Source: Intrasporangiaceae bacterium | GTDB lineage: Bacteria; Actinomycetota; Actinomycetes; Actinomycetales; Dermatophilaceae | Length of the DNA: 6,758 nt | Direction: 5' to 3' | Assembly (NCBI GenBank): GCA_012518475.1 | Contig: JAAYSB010000167.1 | Span: 1-6,758, forward strand | In this document: positions 5,532 through 6,758 of the stretch, one piece after another | How positions within the stretch are numbered: position 1 is the stretch's first letter | How the letters are laid out: each line of letters opens with the position of its first letter | Program-made: the position numbers and the translations under genes | The notes under the pieces: model-generated | What the model saw: only the letters and a program-made list of their open reading frames with translations | Databases searched by the model: none | What the model was told of the DNA's origin: nothing

Positions 5532-6214
5532 TCCCGCTCCTGGGCGGCGGACACGACAGCGAGGACCGCGGCCACGCTCTGCTCGAAGTCGAGGTCCGAG
5601 GTGTCGACGAGCACGACGCCGTCGGCCGCCTCGGTGAAGACGGAGACGGTCGAGTCCTCCTGGTCGCGCCGGACGATCTGGTCCCGAGTGGCATCGATGC
5701 TCGAGGCCGAGGCCTCCCCGTGCAGCTCGGCGGAACGACGCCGCAGCCGCGCCTCTTCTGACGCTGTGAGCAGGATCCGCACGTCGGCATCCGGGGCGAC
5801 GACAGTGGTGATGTCGCGGCCCTCGGTGACGACTCCCCCGGTCCGCTCGGAGATCTCGGCCATGAGAGCACGCTGCAGGCGGCGCATCTCCTCACGGACG
5901 TCGAGGTTGGTCGCGACCGTGGAGACGACGGAGGACAGCTCGGTGGTGCGGATCTCGGCATCGACGGGCTTGCCGGCCACGGACACCCTCGGGTCGGCGG
6001 GGTCGGTGCCCATCTCGAGCGGGAGGACGAGCGCGGCCTGGGCGACCGCATCCCGGTCCGTGAGGTCGATACCCTCTTCCAGACACCACCACGTCAGGGC
6101 GCGGTACATCGCACCGGTGTCGAGGTAGCCGACCCCGAGCGCCCGGGCAACAGCCTTCGACACGCTCGACTTGCCCGAGCCCGATGGGCCGTCGATCGCG
6201 ATGACCAGACTCAT
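5528..6214 (-). CDS. cmk: (d)CMP kinase (cytidylate kinase)
   Basis: This is a 228-residue protein of normal length for bacterial Cmk, which phosphorylates CMP and dCMP with ATP to supply CDP/dCDP for nucleotide recycling and CDP-linked lipid synthesis. The P-loop is GPSGSGKSS (9-17), close to the N-terminus. LDTGAMYRA (31-39) and EGRDI (131-135) are hallmark nucleotide-monophosphate-binding segments. The RRDQEDS stretch at 182-188 provides the arginines and aspartate of the lid and CMP site. No key residue is missing. The start is ATG 6214-6212: a GGAGG lies 8 nt upstream, and the ATG overlaps the tyrA stop as ATGA. A TTG 15 nt further upstream is in frame but lies across this ribosome binding site. 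Its own stop overlaps the plsC GTG in the same way. Confidence 0.97.
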   Translation of the reverse strand: MSLVIAIDGPSGSGKSSVSKAVARALGVGYLDTGAMYRALTWWCLEEGIDLTDRDAVAQAALVLPLEMGTDPADPRVSVAGKPVDAEIRTTELSSVVSTVATNLDVREEMRRLQRALMAEISERTGGVVTEGRDITTVVAPDADVRILLTASEEARLRRRSAELHGEASASSIDATRDQIVRRDQEDSTVSVFTEAADGVVLVDTSDLDFEQSVAAVLAVVSAAQERE

Positions 6215-6758
6215 ACGTGCATCCTCCAACCCCGCTCGTGGAGCGAGTCGATGAGGTGCCCGAGCACACCGGGCACGACGAAGATCTCGGCGAGACCGAA
6301 CGGCTGCCCCTTGGCGTGGTCGAGCCGCAGGTCCTCGATGTTGACCCCGGCCTCACCCACGTCGTGGAACAGCCGTCCGAGCTGACCAGGCTCGTCCGGG
6401 ACGAGAACGATGACGGAGCCGTATGCGGTCGGCGCCTGACCGTGCTTGCCGGGTATGCGTGCGTGGCCTGCGTTGCCGGCGGCCAGTCGGCTGGCGATCA
6501 CGGCGCGAGAGCCGGGAGCGCCGAGATCGTGGGCACCGTCCCGCGCGATCTCGCCGATCGCGCCGGAGAGGTCCTCGAGGTCGGCGATGACCTCCGCGAG
6601 AACCTGCTGAACGGCGGGGGCGTTGCCGACGAGAATCTGGGTCCACAGACCTGGGTCGCTCGCGGCGATCCGGGTGACATCGCGGACGCCCTGGCCGGCG
6701 AGGGCCACGGCCGTCTCGGAGAGCGGCTCGAGGCGGGCCGCAACGACGGAGGCGGCGA
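6211..6758 (-). CDS. tyrA: Prephenate dehydrogenase with ACT domain, C-terminal part (5' end outside window)
   Basis: The frame is open to the right edge, so the N-terminal NAD-binding half is missing. The visible 181 residues begin within the helical dimerisation domain (AARLEPLSETAVALAGQGVR, then DVTRIAASDPGLWTQIL), where the family has its conserved GxRDxTRIAxSDPxLW segment. They end with an ACT domain at roughly the last 70 residues (YGSVIVLVPDEPGQLGRLF to the C-terminus), including NIEDLRLDH. TyrA oxidatively decarboxylates prephenate to 4-hydroxyphenylpyruvate in tyrosine synthesis. The ACT domain normally binds an aromatic amino acid for feedback control, which I infer here. Arogenate specificity cannot be excluded because the active site lies mostly outside the window. 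A GTG at 6708 is in frame but is not a true start, because the similarity continues upstream. The TGA at 6213-6211 overlaps the cmk ATG. Confidence 0.93.
   Translation of the reverse strand, partial: AASVVAARLEPLSETAVALAGQGVRDVTRIAASDPGLWTQILVGNAPAVQQVLAEVIADLEDLSGAIGEIARDGAHDLGAPGSRAVIASRLAAGNAGHARIPGKHGQAPTAYGSVIVLVPDEPGQLGRLFHDVGEAGVNIEDLRLDHAKGQPFGLAEIFVVPGVLGHLIDSLHERGWRMHV
6223..6227 (-). promoter_or_regulatory. Ribosome binding site of cmk, inside the tyrA end
   Basis: The minus strand reads GGAGG, 8 nt before the cmk ATG at 6214, within the last codons of tyrA. It decides for the ATG start over the upstream TTG and supports coupled translation of tyrA and cmk. Confidence 0.8.

Noticed and set aside
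4464..6128. Long plus-strand ORF (554 codons) opposite der, plsC and cmk
   Set aside because: It crosses three real genes on the other strand and is a low-complexity Ser/Arg/Thr-rich shadow without family motifs.
6215..6229. TTG start for cmk at 6229
   Set aside because: It would put the GGAGG ribosome site inside the coding sequence. ATG 6214 has correct spacing and gives the normal protein length.

Overview
The window is GC-rich, with strong G/C preference at codon third positions in its clear genes. It carries the gene order tyrA-cmk-plsC-der, which is familiar from Actinomycetota. The organism is therefore most likely a high-GC actinobacterium, perhaps of the Micrococcales/Intrasporangiaceae type. 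The family level is inference from protein style and gene order, not something the sequence proves.

Right half (about 3257-6758, all minus strand): an intact, tightly packed housekeeping operon. It is read from the right edge: the C-terminal part of prephenate dehydrogenase with an ACT domain (tyrA, cut by the window edge), cytidylate kinase (cmk), a 1-acyl-glycerol-3-phosphate acyltransferase-like protein (plsC family) and the double-GTPase ribosome assembly factor Der. The first three genes overlap by 4 nt at each junction (ATGA, GTGA), which indicates translational coupling. Der follows after a 55-nt gap with its own strong ribosome binding site. These genes act in different processes (tyrosine synthesis, nucleotide salvage/CDP supply, phospholipid synthesis, 50S assembly) and share transcription rather than a pathway.

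Middle (about 3050-3240): a tRNA-Pro(GGG) gene on the minus strand. It has a leader hairpin, a candidate promoter inside an inverted repeat, and a downstream 7-bp terminator-like hairpin.

Left half (1-3050): a looser, accessory-type region with signs of decay. It holds a VOC/glyoxalase-like gene broken by a 1-nt frameshift and a small two-helix membrane protein. It also holds an intact HIT-family hydrolase gene with a leaderless-type promoter, and an aminoglycoside-phosphotransferase-family gene interrupted by an in-frame amber codon with 68 well-preserved codons after it. An unassigned short ORF lies near the left edge. Three exactly 10-nt-spaced GYGGACT repeats lie between the tRNA terminator and the phosphotransferase gene.

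I see no CRISPR array, transposase, integrase, rRNA, or clear novel multi-gene system. The most informative observations are the two broken genes beside the tRNA and the phased repeats.
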